Positions 28,110 through 37,051 are shown, counted from the first letter of the stretch. The stretch: 42,145 bases of DNA from an uncultured Verrucomicrobia subdivision 3 bacterium (GCA_903895255.1 CAITTG010000083.1:1-42145), one strand, 5' to 3'. Notes: generated by a model not told the origin, from the letters alone. A program made the numbers and translations.

Positions 28110-29411
28110 TCAGGCCTGCGGGGGCAGGGCCTTGGCCGCTATATCCCGGCGGAACTGCGCTCCCTCAAAGTGGATTTTTTCCACCGCCGCATAGGCCGCT
28201 GATTGCGCCGCCAACAGATCGTTGCCGAGGGCGGTCACGCCAAGCACCCGTCCACCGTTGGTTACCATCTGGCCGTCCTGCAAGGTTGTGCCGGCGTGAA
28301 ACACCTTGGTGTCCGGCAGGGCATCGGCGGCCGCCAGGCCGGTGATGACCTTGCCTTTGGCATAATTCCCGGGATAGCCACCGCTCGCCAGCACGACGCA
28401 GACCGCCGTTTGCGGCCGCCACTTTAATTCCAGGTTCCCGAGGGTGCCGCTCACACTTGCTTCCAGTAATTCCACCAAATCGTTTTCCAGCCGGGTCAGG
28501 TAAACCTGCGTTTCGGGATCGCCAAACCGGGAGTTGAACTCGAGCACTTTGGGGCCGGCTTTGGTTAGCATGACACCGGGAAACAAGATCCCCCGGTAGT
28601 CAATTCCTTCAGCCACACAACCGTGCATGAAGGGCTCCAGAATTTGGCGGGATACCTCGGCGAGTTCCGCGTCTGTGAGAAAGGGAGTGGGGGAATAGGT
28701 GCCCATGCCACCGGTATTCAATCCGAGGTCCCCATCCAGTGCGCGCTTGTGGTCCTGGGAAGTCGGAAATAATTTGGCCGTATGGCCATCGCACAGCGCG
28801 TGCAGGGAGACTTCCATGCCTGCCAAATACTCCTGGATCACGGTCCGCGCGCCCGCCGCGCCAAAGGCCCTGCCCACCATGATTTCATCCACCGCGCGCT
28901 CCGCCTCGGCCTGATTTTCACACATCAAAACCCCCTTGCCCAGGGCCAGTCCATCCGCCTTCACCACGCAACGTCCACCCAGCTTCGCGGCGAAACGCTT
29001 TGCCGCCACCGGATCATCGAATGTGCCGGCCGCCGCGGTGGGTATACCGTGTTTCTCCATGAAATTCTGGGAGAACACTTTGGAGGATTCAAACTGGGCC
29101 GCCTTTTGGTTCACGCCCCAAATCCGCCGGCCGTGCGTTTGAAACAAATCCACAATCCCGAGGGCCAGCGGATTGTCCGGGCCCACAACCGTGAGATCGA
29201 TGGCTTTGGCTGCGGCGAAGGCCAGCAGGGCCGGGAGGTCTTCTGCACTAATCGGGGCGCATTCCACCAGCGCGCCATTGGCCGCCAGGCGTTCGGCGGC
29301 AATCCCCGCGTTGCCGGGGGCGCACCAGATCCGCGTGGCTTGAGGGGATTGGGCCAGCTTCCAGACCAAGGCGTGTTCGCGACCGCCGGAACCAATGACG
29401 AGTATGTTCAT
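28110..29411 (-). CDS. purD: Phosphoribosylamine-glycine ligase
   Basis: Joins phosphoribosylamine and glycine using ATP, the second step of purine synthesis. The 433 residues begin MNILVIGSGGREHALVWKL, the family signature. The ATP-grasp core follows with VVKADGLALGKGV, VIQEYLAGMEVSLHALCDG and QDHKRALDGDLGLNTGGMG. GVMLTKAGPKVLEFNSRFGDP and the C-terminal domain with LASGGYPGNYAKG complete the pattern. It converges on glgC and is downstream of the lyase-like gene. purM, another step of the same pathway, lies 6 kb away on the same strand but not in the same operon. Confidence 0.96.
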   Translation of the reverse strand: MNILVIGSGGREHALVWKLAQSPQATRIWCAPGNAGIAAERLAANGALVECAPISAEDLPALLAFAAAKAIDLTVVGPDNPLALGIVDLFQTHGRRIWGVNQKAAQFESSKVFSQNFMEKHGIPTAAAGTFDDPVAAKRFAAKLGGRCVVKADGLALGKGVLMCENQAEAERAVDEIMVGRAFGAAGARTVIQEYLAGMEVSLHALCDGHTAKLFPTSQDHKRALDGDLGLNTGGMGTYSPTPFLTDAELAEVSRQILEPFMHGCVAEGIDYRGILFPGVMLTKAGPKVLEFNSRFGDPETQVYLTRLENDLVELLEASVSGTLGNLELKWRPQTAVCVVLASGGYPGNYAKGKVITGLAAADALPDTKVFHAGTTLQDGQMVTNGGRVLGVTALGNDLLAAQSAAYAAVEKIHFEGAQFRRDIAAKALPPQA

Positions 29412-29470
29412 GAAAAAGGTGCACGCAGGTTACGCGGAATCGGCGGATTGAAAACAACATTTTTCCCGCT

Positions 29471-32400
29471 TCAGGGCACTTCCAGTTGGAAAAATTGCCG
29501 GGTGTTTGTCGGACTGATGCCGTTGGTGAAGTTGAAGCCGCCGTTGCCATCAAAATAGTTGGTGGCCAGGGGAGTCCAATTGGTCCGGGGCAGGGCGGGG
29601 TTGGTGCTGGTCAAAACATAGTAATTCACCCCGGCCAGGCCGCCGGTGCCGGTGGCAATGAGCCCACTGGCGGTGGCTCCGGTGTAAACCACCCGAGGAG
29701 TTGCCCCATTAAAGGGTGTGGCGCTGGCCTCCAGGGAATTGGTGCTGGTGCCGTAGGTGCTGGTGGCCGTGACCACATAATAACAGGTGGTGCCATTTGG
29801 CAGGTTGACGTTTGTATAAATCGTTCCGGGGTAAGCGGCGGCCACCGTCACCGTCTCATTGCCGCTGGTGGTCCCGCGCTTCAGGGTGTAGCTCGTGGCC
29901 CCGGTAACGGCCGGCCAGGTAATTAAAACCGAGTGGTAGCCCGCCACGGCTGCCACAAAGGCCGGGGCAGCGGGCGGGCCGTTCAGGCTGACCACCCCAC
30001 TGGCGGCGGTGCCGCCGGCATTCATGGGCGTGACCTTGTAATAATAGGTGGTGGTGGGACTCAACCCGTAGTCCGTATAAGTGGTTTCCGTGATACTGCC
30101 GATCATCAAGTAGGAGGTGCTGTTACCAGTGGAGCGTTGAAGCACATAACCCACCGCGCCCGGCACGGCCGACCAGTTCAGGGCGACATTGGTGCTTTGC
30201 ACAAAGCTGGCCGTCAACCCGCCGGGTGCGCCCGTTGGCGCGGGGGGCACGGGTTTTACCGACGACGTGGTGGCATTGCCGCCGGTGCCGGCGGCATTCA
30301 CGGCGCTGATACTATAATGATACAGGCAGCCGCTGGTGGGTGTCGTGTCCAAATAGCTCGTTGCGGTCGTGCTGTTGTTGAGCGTGATTGTCCCCAGCGT
30401 GATGTTGGTGCCGTCGCCGTTGTTGACGAGAGTGGATCGCTGGATCCAATAAAAGTTGGCACCCGGAGCGGCGTTCCAATTCAACGTCACCTGGCCGTTG
30501 CCGGCCAGGGCGGTCAAGCCCGTTGGCGCGGCGGGGATGGTCGTGGCCTGATTGGCGGCCGGCAAAACTCCATTGCTGGGAGCGGAGTTCGTGCTGGCCC
30601 CCGCCGGGTTCACGGCCTGCACTTCGTAATAATAAGTTGTCCCGTTGGAGGGCGTGATATCTACGAATGTGGCATTATTCAGCCCGGAACCGCAAACCGG
30701 ACCGGTCACATTATTCGTCACCAATCCATAGGGTCCGTTGGCAGAAGTGGCGCGATACACGGCGTAACTGGTGGCCCCCGGGGTGACGGGCCAGGTAACC
30801 AGGCTCGCGTTGTTGCCGGGATACGCTGTTACGCTGGCCGGCGTGGGGGGCACGTAACCGGTCAATTCCAACCGCACATAATCGTACATGGCATGGTTGG
30901 CGAAATAGCCACCCTTGCGCATATTAATGGTGATGGTGTTGGTGCCCTTCTGGAGATAACTCCCGGCGAACGTCAGCCGCTCGTCCCCGAAACAGCCGTG
31001 AATCCCCTCCCGAATGCTGGCATCACTGCCGGCACCACTACTGCTGTATGCCGGGTTATAGCCGTTGACACTTTCGGCATTGGGCGTGGCTGTCACCGGA
31101 ATGCTTCCCAGGTTGTTATTGTTCACCGTGACAATCAATGGTCCTTGATAGTCGGATGAGGTAGCCAGATAGAGGGAGGCTTGGGAATTGTTCGTGGGCG
31201 CGGCGGGCAGGACGAAGGTGATGGTGGAGGTGGAGGGATTAAAGTTTCCCTGGCTGTCCGTCACCACTGGTTGCAGATAATTCCAATCGGTGGTCCACCG
31301 GTTTTGGCCGACGACGTAATTCAGCCCATTGGGAAAGTCGATGGGGTATTCCAAATACTTGCTCCAGATCGGGCTGGGGGCGCTGGCACTGGGGCCAAGG
31401 TCGCCCGTCCACCAATCGTCGCCGTGCCGGAACTTGCGGGCGGTGCGGTCGGGATAGCCGATTTCAAAAACGGTCTGGCCCACCCGCGTTGGTTTCCAAG
31501 TAACGGCGCCCAAATTGTTGGTGTTTCCCGCCGTGACATTCACTGCAAAGGACGGCGTGGGAATGTCCACGGTGATGGGGGGGCTGCCGCCGTTCAGCAC
31601 CTGGGATTGAAAGGTGCCGGGCGCCCCCGGTCCGAAAGCGTACAGCGTGTAATTACCCCCGGCGATAACATTGGGAATCATGAAGTTTCCATTGGTGTCC
31701 GTCTGCACCCAAAATTGGTAGGGCTTCATCCAATCCTGGAAATCATAAACGCCATCGGTCGTGGCGGGTTGCTGGATGGCCCCAACCCACAAGCCGGCAG
31801 CGGAGGCATTGGGATTGCCCGCATCCGTAATCACCAGTTTGCCCGTGATGGTCCCGCGGCCACTGGCCGGGGTGAAATAGGTGTTGGTAAACCAGCCATA
31901 GGGCCAGGCGGTGGCCTCGGCCGCCGCCTGGGCCTGCGCATCGGCATACAAAGCGGTGGCGGCCTGGGTGGCGCTGGTGACGGTGTTGCTAATGCTGTTG
32001 CAATAGATGAAATAAGGTCCGTAAACCTTGGCCCAGACCTCGCCCGCCGCCCAGGAACCATCCTCGCCGCCGCCGTAATGACCGCCATTAAGCATGTTGA
32101 GAATGGTGGTGCCAATATGGCTCATCAACTCTCGCTTCATCGGCCCGCCATTGTAATATTCCGCCGTGGCGGAGACATTCCACAGCCCCACGTTTTTGCC
32201 GCCGCTGCCCACGCTGCTCCAACCCCACACGCGTTGCACGCCCAAGTCGGCACTGTACTTGTATTTGTCCTCGTATTGGCCCTGATAAATGCCGTTGGTC
32301 CACAGGGTGCATTCCTTCGGGGCGTTGAAGACCGGTATGGCCGAGCCGCCGGAAACCTCCATCAAACGGTTGCGACCGGCATCCACACTCATCCAATTAA

Positions 32401-32920
32401 AAATGGCCCCCGCATAGATGTTGTCCCGGGTTTCCCCCAAGCCCTGGGCGAGGTCGACGCTGCGGTGAATCCAAATCGGGGTGACATAAAATCCGGGAGA
32501 GCCCTTGAGCATCGAAAAATGTATGTCCACCACACCGTTGGTCGTCGAACTGCTGACCAAGTCAATTTCTGCGTAATTCCCCGTGTTGGCGACCAGTGAA
32601 TAGGTAAACGTTCCCGTGCCAAAACTGCTCAGTTCCCAATAAAGCTGTCCGCCATCGTAGCCGCCACTGAGCAATTGCTGGGTCTGGGTGCCGCTGCCGT
32701 TGTTGTAAGTGTAATTGATCTGATTGATCGTCGCGCCGGACTTCGTGCACAAAATCGAGACAATGCCGTTGTTCAGGGTCACCGTGCTCCCACTGTCCGT
32801 CACGGTGACATTGGCCCCCGTGCCCGTTCCGCCGCCGGGAATATTGGCCTTAACTTGATTCGCTTCCTGACCCAGCAGGATCAGGCCAGCGACGAGACAC
32901 AGGCAAAAATTGGGTTTCAT
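29471..32920 (-). CDS. Secreted rhamnogalacturonan lyase-like protein (PL4 type) with FN3 repeats
   Basis: Likely cleaves the rhamnogalacturonan I backbone of pectin by beta-elimination. The 1149 residues start with a signal peptide (MKPNFCLCLVAGLILLGQE). The order then fits polysaccharide lyase family 4: an N-terminal super-sandwich domain (about 35-340, with HFSMLKGSPGFYVTPIWIHR), an FN3-like domain (about 355-460, RGTITGKLVITDAGNPNASA), and a carbohydrate-binding-like domain (about 473-690, FEIGYPDRTARKFRHGDDWW). Four fibronectin type III repeats follow, starting near 690, 795, 893 and 981. A short C-terminal module (about 1075-1149) has YYVLTSTNP, W, FNFTNG and FFQLEVP. FN3 repeats are a common linker in secreted glycan enzymes. 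The catalytic residues were not verified. Substrate is inferred from the family. Confidence 0.86.
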   Translation of the reverse strand: MKPNFCLCLVAGLILLGQEANQVKANIPGGGTGTGANVTVTDSGSTVTLNNGIVSILCTKSGATINQINYTYNNGSGTQTQQLLSGGYDGGQLYWELSSFGTGTFTYSLVANTGNYAEIDLVSSSTTNGVVDIHFSMLKGSPGFYVTPIWIHRSVDLAQGLGETRDNIYAGAIFNWMSVDAGRNRLMEVSGGSAIPVFNAPKECTLWTNGIYQGQYEDKYKYSADLGVQRVWGWSSVGSGGKNVGLWNVSATAEYYNGGPMKRELMSHIGTTILNMLNGGHYGGGEDGSWAAGEVWAKVYGPYFIYCNSISNTVTSATQAATALYADAQAQAAAEATAWPYGWFTNTYFTPASGRGTITGKLVITDAGNPNASAAGLWVGAIQQPATTDGVYDFQDWMKPYQFWVQTDTNGNFMIPNVIAGGNYTLYAFGPGAPGTFQSQVLNGGSPPITVDIPTPSFAVNVTAGNTNNLGAVTWKPTRVGQTVFEIGYPDRTARKFRHGDDWWTGDLGPSASAPSPIWSKYLEYPIDFPNGLNYVVGQNRWTTDWNYLQPVVTDSQGNFNPSTSTITFVLPAAPTNNSQASLYLATSSDYQGPLIVTVNNNNLGSIPVTATPNAESVNGYNPAYSSSGAGSDASIREGIHGCFGDERLTFAGSYLQKGTNTITINMRKGGYFANHAMYDYVRLELTGYVPPTPASVTAYPGNNASLVTWPVTPGATSYAVYRATSANGPYGLVTNNVTGPVCGSGLNNATFVDITPSNGTTYYYEVQAVNPAGASTNSAPSNGVLPAANQATTIPAAPTGLTALAGNGQVTLNWNAAPGANFYWIQRSTLVNNGDGTNITLGTITLNNSTTATSYLDTTPTSGCLYHYSISAVNAAGTGGNATTSSVKPVPPAPTGAPGGLTASFVQSTNVALNWSAVPGAVGYVLQRSTGNSTSYLMIGSITETTYTDYGLSPTTTYYYKVTPMNAGGTAASGVVSLNGPPAAPAFVAAVAGYHSVLITWPAVTGATSYTLKRGTTSGNETVTVAAAYPGTIYTNVNLPNGTTCYYVVTATSTYGTSTNSLEASATPFNGATPRVVYTGATASGLIATGTGGLAGVNYYVLTSTNPALPRTNWTPLATNYFDGNGGFNFTNGISPTNTRQFFQLEVP

Positions 32921-33045
32921 GGAATCGGGAGATGGCCGCCTGTTAGCGAGCTGATGCCAGGCCTGACGGGTTTTGCGACAATGTCATGGTCATGGCTTGT
33001 TTATGCTGGATTTGGCCGCATTGAATACCCATTAACCTAAACCAA

Positions 33046-33059
33046 GACAACTCGTTGTC
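33046..33059. promoter_or_regulatory. Palindrome upstream of the lyase gene
   Basis: GACAAC-tc-GTTGTC is a perfect 6-bp inverted repeat with a 2-base centre, about 125 bases upstream of the lyase start, in the only intergenic space between the lyase and beta-galactosidase genes. Its shape suits a dimeric repressor of a sugar-use gene. No regulator is adjacent and short palindromes occur by chance. Confidence 0.3.
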
Positions 33060-33086
33060 ACTGTCATATTTCTGTACTTGCCATTG

Positions 33087-33113
33087 AAAAAAACGCACCG
33101 GGTTCCGGGCCCG
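33087..33113 (-). terminator. Possible terminator of the beta-galactosidase gene
   Basis: Reading leftward from the gene's stop at 33141, a short GC hairpin (33098-33113, cccgg repeated around a small loop) is followed by seven T (plus-strand A run at 33087-33093). The stem is only 4-5 bp, so this is a weak candidate. Confidence 0.35.
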
Positions 33114-33140
33114 ATGATTTCTCCCGAGGGTAGTGAAATT

Positions 33141-35378
33141 TCAAGGCTGCCCGACAATTTCCGCACTTTGCACCGCCGCCAGGGATGCCGCCGAACCCAC
33201 CGCCCCCCGCGCCTCCTCCGTCAAATAAATGGGCGCGTCACGACGCAATGGCAGAATCTGCAATTGTAAATCGCCCGTCAAAATCTCCGGCGCATACCGC
33301 TTCAAGCCCAGGTCAAACGTCCGACCGCTGTAAAAATTGTCCTCAATTAACCGGCCATTCAGGGTCAGCCGGGCGACGTCGCCCACATAATGAATCCGCA
33401 GTAATGGATGCTCCCGCAGATCGATTCCGGCGGGCAGGGTGATGCGCCAAATCGCCGCATTGGTGAATTCGTCATCAGTAGGCGCGATCGGTTTGCCGCC
33501 GTCCGGGGCAAACGCCCGCGCGGGTCCGGCCGGATGGAGGGCGGTCAGGCTCAGCGGTTGCGTGGTGCTGGTCGGCGCGGGTTCGTAAATCACGCCGCGA
33601 CCATCCGGGGTTTTGCGCAGCGCCAGCGAGTCCGCCTCGCTCAATAATACCACGCGCACTTCCTGCCCGGAATGCGACTTCACTGTAATGGCAGTGTCCC
33701 GCCCCGGTTTAACACCGCTGAAAACCGATGGCTCGGCCGCTCCCGCTGCCAGGGTTTTCGGATCAAAAACAAATTCAGGATTTACCCCGGGTATCTCGGC
33801 AAAATAAACCGTAAGCGCCTGGTCGTTGGTAATTTGGCACACCGGTTGGGCCGTCGCATAAATTAACTTGGCCCCGCTCAGGTTCAAGTTGAACGGCCAG
33901 AAGAAAAACTGGTCCGCCGGGATGGTCACCGGCGCATGGGGGAAAACCAGATCGCCACCCGGCAAATGGAGTTGGAACTGGACGTCTGATTTGATCGGCA
34001 TCGGCTGGAGCCGCTGGTAATTATTGACGAACACGTAGCCGCTGGTCCCATCCGAACGCACGGCCCAGCGCAGCGTGGTCAAATCAGTTTTATCTTCTAC
34101 CAGGCGGTCGGGCAGGGTGGGGGGCATCTGGGCCAGAGGCCCGCCAAAGTCGTGCAGGAACAGATGCAACCGGCGCAGCCAGTAATACTGGGGATTGAGC
34201 TGGCCGAACTCGCCGATGGGCGCGTTAAAATCGTAGCTTTTCACCGGCAAATCATTGGGATAATGCGTGGCACGGGATTCCTGGAGGGTGGATAATTTGC
34301 CCTCCGGATTTTGTCCGCCGTGGTACATGTAATAGCCCAGCAGGCTGCTCCCGCCGCCCAGTTGGGTCAGGACCACCGCCTCCACATCGCGCGGGTCGTA
34401 ATTCATCCGGCGATGGTACGAGGCGGGCATGCCGCCGCCCACTTCGCACGTCAGGTGGGGATATTGCTCCGTGCCCGCCGTGTCCTCGGCCACACTGGTT
34501 TTCAAGGTGTCGTTGCCGATACCCGTGTCCGTGCGGATGATTTTGAAGGTGTAGTTGGCCCAGCTACCGCTTGGCATTGGCTGAATGCTGTTATCCCAGA
34601 AACCATCCGGATACGCACCAAACAACGGCAGCAATTCCCCCAGCGGCACCGGCCGCCGCATGGCTGGCCAGCCGGTCTTAATGTAGAGCGGTACATCAAT
34701 GCCGGAGGCAATCGCCAGCCGTTTTAATGCCAGTAGATATTCCGGCGCGCCGCCAAATTCATTATCCACCTGGATGCCAATCACCGGGCCGCCATCCTTC
34801 CACAATTCTCCGGCTAGTTGCTGGCCAATCTGAGCGTACAGGGGTTTCACCGCCGCGAAAAAATTCGTGTCCGTCGAGCGCAGTTTCCAATCCTTGTGCG
34901 CCACCACCCAGTCGGGCAAGCCACCATTGCGCACCTCGCCATGGCACCAAGGGCCAGCACGCACCACTACTTTTAAGCCCAAGTCGCCACAGGTCTGCAC
35001 AAACCGCCGCAAGTCCCGCTGGCCGGACCAGTCCCATTGCCCCTCGATTTCCTCGTGGTGAATCCAAAAAACATAGGTGGCCACGATGTCCACACCGCCC
35101 GCCTTCATTTTGACCAACTCCTCGCGCCACTCCGCTGCCGGGCAGCGGGAATAATGAAATTCGCCCATCACCGGAAAGACTGGCTGGCCACCGAAGAGCA
35201 GGCTGCGACTATTCACGGAGATTTCCTGGCCCGACGGATTTTTATTCGTGCCCAGTTTGAAATAACCCGTGTCGGCGGGGGGTGGGGTGGCGACGGTCAC
35301 CGTGAGCGGCGCGGCGGTGATGGCCACGGTCACGGCCAACGGCAGGGTTAAGGCGCAAGCAAGTCTGGCAAAGGTCAT
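33141..35378 (-). CDS. Secreted GH35-family beta-galactosidase
   Basis: Glycoside hydrolase likely to release beta-galactose from galactan side chains. I start it at the ATG at 35378, which has AAGG at a good distance; 745 residues. A signal peptide (FARLACALTLPLAVTVAITA) precedes the TIM barrel. FPVMGEFHYSRCPAAEWREE and YVFWIHHEEIEGQWDWSG are the family opening. The proton donor is Glu207 in IGIQVDNEFGG and the nucleophile is probably Glu312 in HLTCEVGGGM. VVRAGPWCHGEVRNGGLPDW is the classic GH35 signature region. Beta domains follow to the C-terminus. Forty-seven bases separate it from the purM stop, so it may be read through from purM, though the functions are unrelated. Confidence 0.9.
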   Translation of the reverse strand: MTFARLACALTLPLAVTVAITAAPLTVTVATPPPADTGYFKLGTNKNPSGQEISVNSRSLLFGGQPVFPVMGEFHYSRCPAAEWREELVKMKAGGVDIVATYVFWIHHEEIEGQWDWSGQRDLRRFVQTCGDLGLKVVVRAGPWCHGEVRNGGLPDWVVAHKDWKLRSTDTNFFAAVKPLYAQIGQQLAGELWKDGGPVIGIQVDNEFGGAPEYLLALKRLAIASGIDVPLYIKTGWPAMRRPVPLGELLPLFGAYPDGFWDNSIQPMPSGSWANYTFKIIRTDTGIGNDTLKTSVAEDTAGTEQYPHLTCEVGGGMPASYHRRMNYDPRDVEAVVLTQLGGGSSLLGYYMYHGGQNPEGKLSTLQESRATHYPNDLPVKSYDFNAPIGEFGQLNPQYYWLRRLHLFLHDFGGPLAQMPPTLPDRLVEDKTDLTTLRWAVRSDGTSGYVFVNNYQRLQPMPIKSDVQFQLHLPGGDLVFPHAPVTIPADQFFFWPFNLNLSGAKLIYATAQPVCQITNDQALTVYFAEIPGVNPEFVFDPKTLAAGAAEPSVFSGVKPGRDTAITVKSHSGQEVRVVLLSEADSLALRKTPDGRGVIYEPAPTSTTQPLSLTALHPAGPARAFAPDGGKPIAPTDDEFTNAAIWRITLPAGIDLREHPLLRIHYVGDVARLTLNGRLIEDNFYSGRTFDLGLKRYAPEILTGDLQLQILPLRRDAPIYLTEEARGAVGSAASLAAVQSAEIVGQP

Positions 35379-35425
35379 GGATTTGCCTTCCAGATTAAGC
35401 GTTTGACTGGTTTTGGGAATTAAAA

Positions 35426-36493
35426 TTACACCACCCGCGCCTCGCCCGTGCCTTTGACGACCTCGCCAATGATCCATGCGTCGTGCTTCTGGGCTTGGAT
35501 AAATTTCAACGCGGCCGGGGCTTGCGGGGCTGATACAATGGCCACCATGCCGATGCCCATGTTAAAGACCTGGTACAATTCCTCATCTGGCACCCCGCTC
35601 CTTTCCGCGATGATCTGGAAAATCGGCAGCATGTCCCACGAACCTTTATGGATGACCACGTCCAGCTTGCCTGGCAGCACGCGCGGGATGTTATCCACGA
35701 ACCCGCCGCCGGTGATGTGGGCGAAGGCTTTGATCGGAAGTGCCGAGTGACGAGTGACTGGTGACGAGTTGAAGCGTTTTAGGAGTTTCTGCACCAGCGG
35801 GCCGTAGCTGATGTGTTCTTTTAACAATTCCTGGCCGATGGTGCCTTTCAGGCCGGGTACGCGGCTGGACGGTTTCAAGCCGAGTTGCTCGAAGAAGATT
35901 TTGCGGCCGAGGGAATAGCCGTTGGTGTGCAGACCGCTGGAGGCGATGCCGATGACGGCGTCGCCGCGCTTCACGGTTTTTTGGCCGTTGAGCATCCGGC
36001 TCTTTTCCACCACGCCCACGATGGTGCCGCTCACGTCGTACTCGCCGGGTTGGTAAAAGCCGGGCATTTGGGCGGTTTCGCCGCCGATCAGGGCGCAGCC
36101 GTTGGCGGCGCAGGCCCGGGCGAACCCTTTGATAATGTCGGTGAAGACATGCGGCTCCAACTTGCCGGTGCCGAGGTAATCCAGAAAGAACAGCGGTTCG
36201 GCGCCGAGCACGGCGATGTCGTTGACGCAATGATTCACCAGGTCTGCGCCGATGGTGTCGTGGCGGTCAAGGGTGAAGGCGATTTTGAGCTTGGTGCCCA
36301 CGCCGTCCACGGAGGAGACGAGGACCGGCTGGCGGTATTTTTTGACATCCAGCGCGAAGAGCCCGCCAAAGCCGCCGACCTTGCCCAGCACCTCGCGGCG
36401 GTGAGTGGAGGCGAGCAACTGCGGCAACGTGGCTTTGACCTTGTTGCCCAAATCAATATCAACGCCGGCGGCGGCGTAGGCTTTTTGTTTCAT
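35426..36493 (-). CDS. purM: Phosphoribosylformylglycinamidine cyclo-ligase
   Basis: AIR synthetase, which closes the imidazole ring in purine synthesis using ATP. The 355 residues start MKQKAYAAAGVDIDLGNK and contain the family strings VSSVDGVGTKLKIAF, VNHCVNDIAVLGAEPLFFLD, LIGGETAQMPGFY, IASSGLHTNGYSL and HITGGGFVDNIPRVLP. It ends with a normal C-terminal domain. Between LLKRFN and IKAFAHITGG is an unusual short insert, SSPVTRHSALP, encoded by a 7-base tandem repeat; it sits in a surface loop region and should be tolerated. Upstream at 36527-36547 is a hairpin (GGCGAGT and ACTCGCC) in the presumed leader or promoter. Confidence 0.95.
   Translation of the reverse strand: MKQKAYAAAGVDIDLGNKVKATLPQLLASTHRREVLGKVGGFGGLFALDVKKYRQPVLVSSVDGVGTKLKIAFTLDRHDTIGADLVNHCVNDIAVLGAEPLFFLDYLGTGKLEPHVFTDIIKGFARACAANGCALIGGETAQMPGFYQPGEYDVSGTIVGVVEKSRMLNGQKTVKRGDAVIGIASSGLHTNGYSLGRKIFFEQLGLKPSSRVPGLKGTIGQELLKEHISYGPLVQKLLKRFNSSPVTRHSALPIKAFAHITGGGFVDNIPRVLPGKLDVVIHKGSWDMLPIFQIIAERSGVPDEELYQVFNMGIGMVAIVSAPQAPAALKFIQAQKHDAWIIGEVVKGTGEARVV
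35744..35769 (-). repeat. 7-bp minisatellite inside purM
   Basis: Units cgagtga, cgagtga, ctggtga and a partial cgagt run in tandem within the coding sequence. Three whole units make 21 bases, so the reading frame of purM is kept and a short insert appears in the protein. Confidence 0.6.
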
Positions 36494-36580
36494 GCGGCGG
36501 GTATTAAACCGTTAAAGGGACTTTCGGGCGAGTAAATTTCACTCGCCACAGCAGTTTGAGGGGCCAGCGAAATTTTTTTA

Positions 36581-36630
36581 ACCTTGAATCACCTTGAATC
36601 ACCTTGAATAGGCTTGAATGACCTTGAATG
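36581..36630. repeat. Five tandem 10-bp units (ACCTTGAATN)
   Basis: Five consecutive 10-base units: accttgaatc twice, accttgaata, ggcttgaatg, accttgaatg. The core cttgaat is invariant in all five. The first unit begins 88 bases upstream of the purM start. A regulatory role is possible; slippage is the simplest explanation. Confidence 0.8.
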
Positions 36631-36700
36631 GGACCGAGGTTTGAGGCGCGGGGCACGGGGCGCGAGGTCGGAAACACGGCAGGTCTGCCGGGGGGCAACC

Positions 36701-36853
36701 TCAGCAAGCCTGGGATGCGTGGGTGGGAACTTCGCGAAACTTGAAGATTTCATCGGGGCCAACTGGCAAATTGTTTAAAGCGCTGGTGAGCAGCAGGTTG
36801 TCGGTGGCCAACCGCCGGTGCCTCCAGATGTCAAAGAACCGGTGCCGCCAGTT
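36701..36853 (-). other. Startless reading-frame remnant or repeated intergenic block
   Basis: Reading leftward, 50 open codons run from a stop at 36854-36856 to a stop at 36701-36703. The peptide includes RHRFFDIWRHRRLATDNLLL, then NLPVGPDEIFKF. There is no start codon inside. An overlapping frame from an ATG near 36905 also stays open for about 43 codons. The amino-acid pattern looks coding-like, but I recognise no family. It may be a degraded gene end or a dispersed repeat. Confidence 0.3.
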
Positions 36854-37051
36854 TTAGCTCGCTGGCGGAAGCCGCACAAGGGCGGGTAAGGCCTCCGGAA
36901 TGGCATCAGACTGGCGCCTTCAGACCCACAGGCCTTAACTACTCATAATAATAGTCTAAAATTCCGGGCTGTCAACGGGAAATTTTTCCGAAAATTTTAA
37001 CGGGCCAGGAATATGCTTCCCCGCGCGCCCCGGGTTTTTTATGATTCCAAG

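Larger units (their letters stand above)
36494..37051. other. Gene-poor stretch between purM and hisS
   Basis: Contains the divergent promoters of purM and hisS, a hairpin at 36527-36547 (GGCGAGT, 7-base loop, ACTCGCC), a tandem 10-base repeat at 36581-36630, and a GC-rich ggggcacggggcgcgagg block near 36649-36666. At 36701-36853 the minus strand has a codon-like but startless frame, listed separately. 36940-36962 is AT-rich ahead of hisS. I see no intact gene. Confidence 0.6.

Noticed and set aside
31181..32599. 472-codon plus-strand frame opposite the lyase-like gene
   Set aside because: Gly/Val/Ile-rich antisense of a repeat-rich beta protein, with no start context or motif.
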